Below, piece after piece: positions 61,747-64,000 of a stretch of DNA of 64,000 nt. Position 1 is the stretch's first letter. The number at the start of each line of letters is the position of its first letter. Source of the stretch: Ectopseudomonas mendocina (lineage in GTDB: Bacteria > Pseudomonadota > Gammaproteobacteria > Pseudomonadales > Pseudomonadaceae); NCBI RefSeq assembly GCF_007049795.1, contig NZ_SCFY01000003.1, positions 62,001-126,000 of the forward strand, read 5' to 3'. Made by a program: the position numbers and the translations under genes. Below the pieces are notes generated by a model, which worked only from the letters and a program-made list of their open reading frames with translations, ran no database searches and was not told where the DNA came from.

Positions 61747-62289
61747 TCAATCGGGCTGGCGCCAGATCAGATCCGAGGTCACGTAACCCTGCTCACGCGC
61801 GACGCTGAGCAGCTTGTCGCGGGTTTCCTGATCGATCTCCGGGGTGCGTGACAGCAGCCACAGATACTTGTGCTTCGGGTGGCCGACCAGCGCTACACGA
61901 TAATCCTCGTCGTGGTAGATCACCCAGTAATCGCCCTTGATCGGCAGGATCTTGCTGGCCCAGTTATCGAAGCGCACCCAGAGCTTGTCGGTCTTCCCTT
62001 CGACCTGCGGCTCGGCGACGCCCTTGGCCTCGATCCATTCACCGTCCTTGTCACGGCAGCGGTTGGTGACGTCGATGCGCCCGTCGTCACGCAAACCGTA
62101 GTGCGCTTCGGACTGCGCGCAGTTGCGCTGGAAGAACATCGGCAGGCGCGCCAGCTCGTACCAGGTGCCCTGGTAGCGCTGCAGGTCGACCTGCATGGTC
62201 TGTGGTGGCGGCTTCTGAATGCTGCCGGTACCCGAGTTGGCACAGCCAGCGAGGGCGAGAATGGCGCTGGCAATTAGGATCGAACGCAT
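61747..62289 (-). CDS. blc: Lipocalin family lipoprotein (Blc-like)
   Basis: A 180-residue bacterial lipocalin. The signal ends LALAGC (lipid at Cys16). The lipocalin GxW motif is in YQGTWYELARLPMFF, and the third motif is in HPKHKYLWLLSRTPEI. It binds lysophospholipid or fatty acids at the outer membrane. It precedes a short BamE-like lipoprotein gene by 12 bases on the same strand. Confidence 0.9.
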   Translation of the reverse strand: MRSILIASAILALAGCANSGTGSIQKPPPQTMQVDLQRYQGTWYELARLPMFFQRNCAQSEAHYGLRDDGRIDVTNRCRDKDGEWIEAKGVAEPQVEGKTDKLWVRFDNWASKILPIKGDYWVIYHDEDYRVALVGHPKHKYLWLLSRTPEIDQETRDKLLSVAREQGYVTSDLIWRQPD

Positions 62290-62301
62290 GGAGGCTCCTG
62301 T

Positions 62302-62553
62302 TTACTTGAGTCCCTTGCCGGAGAACAGCATGACCTTGTCCCCGGCGTACTGGACGCTGATATAGGCCTTGTCGTCGCCCCAGGTGCAACTGGTCATCCC
62401 TAACGCACCGGCACATTCGCCCGGCGCGCCGAGCAGGCTTTCCACCTCCTGCTTGCTCATACCGGCCTTGAGCTTGGAGTAGTTTTCCTGATTGACCTTG
62501 CCGCAGGCGGCGAGCAGGCAACAGGCGAGCAACGCGACGATACGCATCGACAT
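62302..62553 (-). CDS. Small lipoprotein, BamE/SmpA-like motif
   Basis: An 83-residue lipoprotein (lipobox LAAC, Cys17). The motif YSKLKAGMSKQEVESLLGAPG is the pattern of SmpA/BamE and DUF3862 folds. The start at 62553 follows AGGAGC by seven bases. It is in the same unit as the lipocalin gene. It is too short to be BamE itself; its role is unknown. Confidence 0.8.
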   Translation of the reverse strand: MSMRIVALLACCLLAACGKVNQENYSKLKAGMSKQEVESLLGAPGECAGALGMTSCTWGDDKAYISVQYAGDKVMLFSGKGLK

Positions 62554-62622
62554 GGATGAAGCTCCTGATGGGAAGGTGCCAACAAGCTTGGCATAGCCGG
62601 CGACGACTTGCCCGCTTGGAGT

Positions 62623-63225
62623 TCAGAACCGCGAGCCGGGTTCCCGCAGGAAGGCCTGCTCTTCGTCGCTGGATGCGCGACCGAGAATCGCATTGCGATG
62701 GGGAAAACGACCGAAACGAGCGATCACCCTCTGATGGCGCTCGGCGTAATCGAGGAAGTTGGCGAACAATGGCCGCTCATTGGCAGCGGCTTCGCTGAGC
62801 AGATCAGCAAACAGTTCAACCGCACGGTTCTGCAACGGCAGATCTTCGGCGTGCTCGAAGACCAGATAGGCAAAGACACGCTGTATCGGCGTCAGCCGGC
62901 GGTCCCAGCCGCGCTCCAGACCATCGCGCAGTAGCGGGCGAGCCCGCTGGTCTCCCGCAAATGCGCGTGGTGTGTCGCGAAAAATCATGCGCGGCAGTTG
63001 ATCGAGCAGGATCAGCTGCGCCAGCCAACCCTGCGGGTCATCCAGCCAATCCCTGAGCTCGCCAGCCAGTGCCTGCTCGACCAGGGCGCCGAAACGCGCC
63101 TCGGCCTCACGATCCTGGCTGTCACGCTTGCCGAACCACAAACCCTGGCGCGCCGCTGCCACCTCGGCAGCCGTGCCGTGATCGGCACCGAACCACCAGT
63201 CGAGCAGCGGCTGCCAGGCCTGCAT
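62623..63225 (-). CDS. DUF924 family protein
   Basis: A 200-residue all-helical protein. WWFGADHGT, GKRDSQDREAEARFG, ILLDQLPRMIFRDTPRAFAGD and FEHAEDLPLQNRAV are typical of the DUF924 family. Its catalytic function is unknown to me; it has TPR-like helices. The ATG shares one base with the fbp stop, so it follows fbp in one transcript. Confidence 0.9.
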   Translation of the reverse strand: MQAWQPLLDWWFGADHGTAAEVAAARQGLWFGKRDSQDREAEARFGALVEQALAGELRDWLDDPQGWLAQLILLDQLPRMIFRDTPRAFAGDQRARPLLRDGLERGWDRRLTPIQRVFAYLVFEHAEDLPLQNRAVELFADLLSEAAANERPLFANFLDYAERHQRVIARFGRFPHRNAILGRASSDEEQAFLREPGSRF

Positions 63226-64000
63226 CAGCTGCGATGATACGCAGTGATACGCAGCACTTCTTCCTTGGAGCCAAGGTACACCGGCACACGCTGGTGCAGG
63301 GAAGTGGGCTGGATGTCGAGAATGCGCTGGCTACCGTCGGTTGCAGCGCCGCCAGCCTGTTCGATGATCATCGACATCGGGTTGGCCTCGTACATCAGGC
63401 GCAGCTTGCCCGGCTTGTCCGGCTCGCGGGCGTCACGCGGGTACATGAACACGCCGCCACGGGTGAGGATACGGTGCACGTCGGCCACCATCGAGGCGAT
63501 CCAGCGCATGTTGTAGTTGCGCCCCAGCGGTCCGGTCTCGCCGGCCAGCAGTTCGGAGACGTAGCGCTGCACCGGGGCTTCCCAGTGGCGCTGGTTGGAC
63601 ATGTTGATGGCGAATTCCTTGGTCGACTCCGGCACCTTGATGTTGTCATGGGTGAGCACGAAGCTGCCCAGCTCGCGATCCAGGGTGAAGCCTTTCACGC
63701 CATCGCCCAGAGTCAGCATCAGCATCGTCTGCGGGCCGTAGATGGCGTAGCCGGCCGCAACCTGCTGGGTGCCCGGCTGGAGGAAGGCCTCCTCGCCCAG
63801 GTCGCCGGTGTCACCGTTGCGCTCGGGGCAGCGCAGCACGGAGAAGATGGTGCCGACCGAGACGTTGACGTCGATGTTGCTGGAGCCGTCCAGCGGGTCG
63901 AATACCAGCAGGTAGGCACCTTTCGGGTACTTGCCGGGAATCTGGTAGGCGTTGTCCATTTCCTCGGAGGCCATACCGGCCAGGTGGCCGCCCCATTCGT
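63225..64000 (-). CDS. fbp: Fructose-1,6-bisphosphatase class I, C-terminal part (cut by window edge)
   Basis: The visible 257 or so residues include the metal/substrate signature [24 protein letters not shown], the hinge region GAYLLV, and [29 protein letters not shown] with the C-terminal sugar-binding part. It catalyses removal of the 1-phosphate in gluconeogenesis. The frame is open through the right edge; the N-terminus is outside the window. The end carries a direct repeat of TGCGTATCA in the last codons. Confidence 0.95.
   Translation of the reverse strand, partial: EWGGHLAGMASEEMDNAYQIPGKYPKGAYLLVFDPLDGSSNIDVNVSVGTIFSVLRCPERNGDTGDLGEEAFLQPGTQQVAAGYAIYGPQTMLMLTLGDGVKGFTLDRELGSFVLTHDNIKVPESTKEFAINMSNQRHWEAPVQRYVSELLAGETGPLGRNYNMRWIASMVADVHRILTRGGVFMYPRDAREPDKPGKLRLMYEANPMSMIIEQAGGAATDGSQRILDIQPTSLHQRVPVYLGSKEEVLRITAYHRS

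Overview
The window reads as a gamma-proteobacterial chromosome, almost certainly Pseudomonas in the broad sense. It has high GC, a medium-chain-length PHA locus of the class II type (phaC1-phaZ-phaC2-phaD with divergent phaI/phaF), the pilMNOPQ-aroK-aroB-SPOR-gltB-gltD-hemE block, and hslVU next to phaC1. From about 15.2 kb to the right edge the order largely follows what I remember of the P. aeruginosa PA5034-PA5110 region. A mendocina/oleovorans-type species is my guess. I see no tRNA, rRNA, CRISPR array, integrase or intact insertion sequence.

Region 1 (1-6.1 kb) is the end of an aryl polyene (APE) pigment operon: the tail of a methyltransferase, a DUF3261-type lipoprotein, a ketosynthase, a hotdog dehydratase, a ketoreductase and a second ketosynthase, all overlapping by 1-8 bases. 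Three small exported proteins follow, two of them lipoproteins, with a strong terminator between the second and third.

Region 2 (6.1-15.2 kb) is a second accessory locus and the most interesting part of the window. A plus-strand operon encodes a hotdog dehydratase, an ABC exporter (ATPase and permease), an acyl carrier protein, a ketosynthase and a chain-length-factor-like partner lacking the catalytic cysteine. It converges on a minus-strand operon with a flavodoxin-like DarA-type protein, a DarB-type ketosynthase III, an unrecognised 135-residue protein and a BtrH-like acyltransferase. APE plus Dar-type enzymes is the logic of flexirubin-like pigments, in which an aryl polyene acid is esterified to a dialkylresorcinol. 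Here the Dar-type genes come with their own type II ketosynthase pair, exporter and BtrH-like enzyme.

Region 3 (15.2-41 kb) is core metabolism and envelope: hemE, a glycerol dehydrogenase, gltD and gltB, a DamX-like SPOR protein, aroB, aroK, the type IV pilus alignment/secretin operon pilMNOPQ, divergent ponA, malic enzyme, an M48 protease lipoprotein, an exported nuclease, rpmE and priA.

Region 4 (41-53.8 kb) has argS, an FtsN-like SPOR protein, hslV-hslU behind a near-consensus sigma-32 promoter with a MITE-like inverted-repeat element just upstream, a DUF971 protein, and the PHA cluster with a sigma-54-like promoter before phaC1. Region 5 (53.8-64 kb) has ubiE-ubiJ-ubiB, hisI-hisE, tatABC, rsmE, dtd, a proline iminopeptidase, small lipoproteins, a lipocalin, a DUF924 protein and the C-terminal part of fructose-1,6-bisphosphatase, cut by the window edge.

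Two families of palindromic doublets (REP-like) sit in five intergenic gaps. Most plus- and minus-strand operons are separated by clear hairpin terminators.
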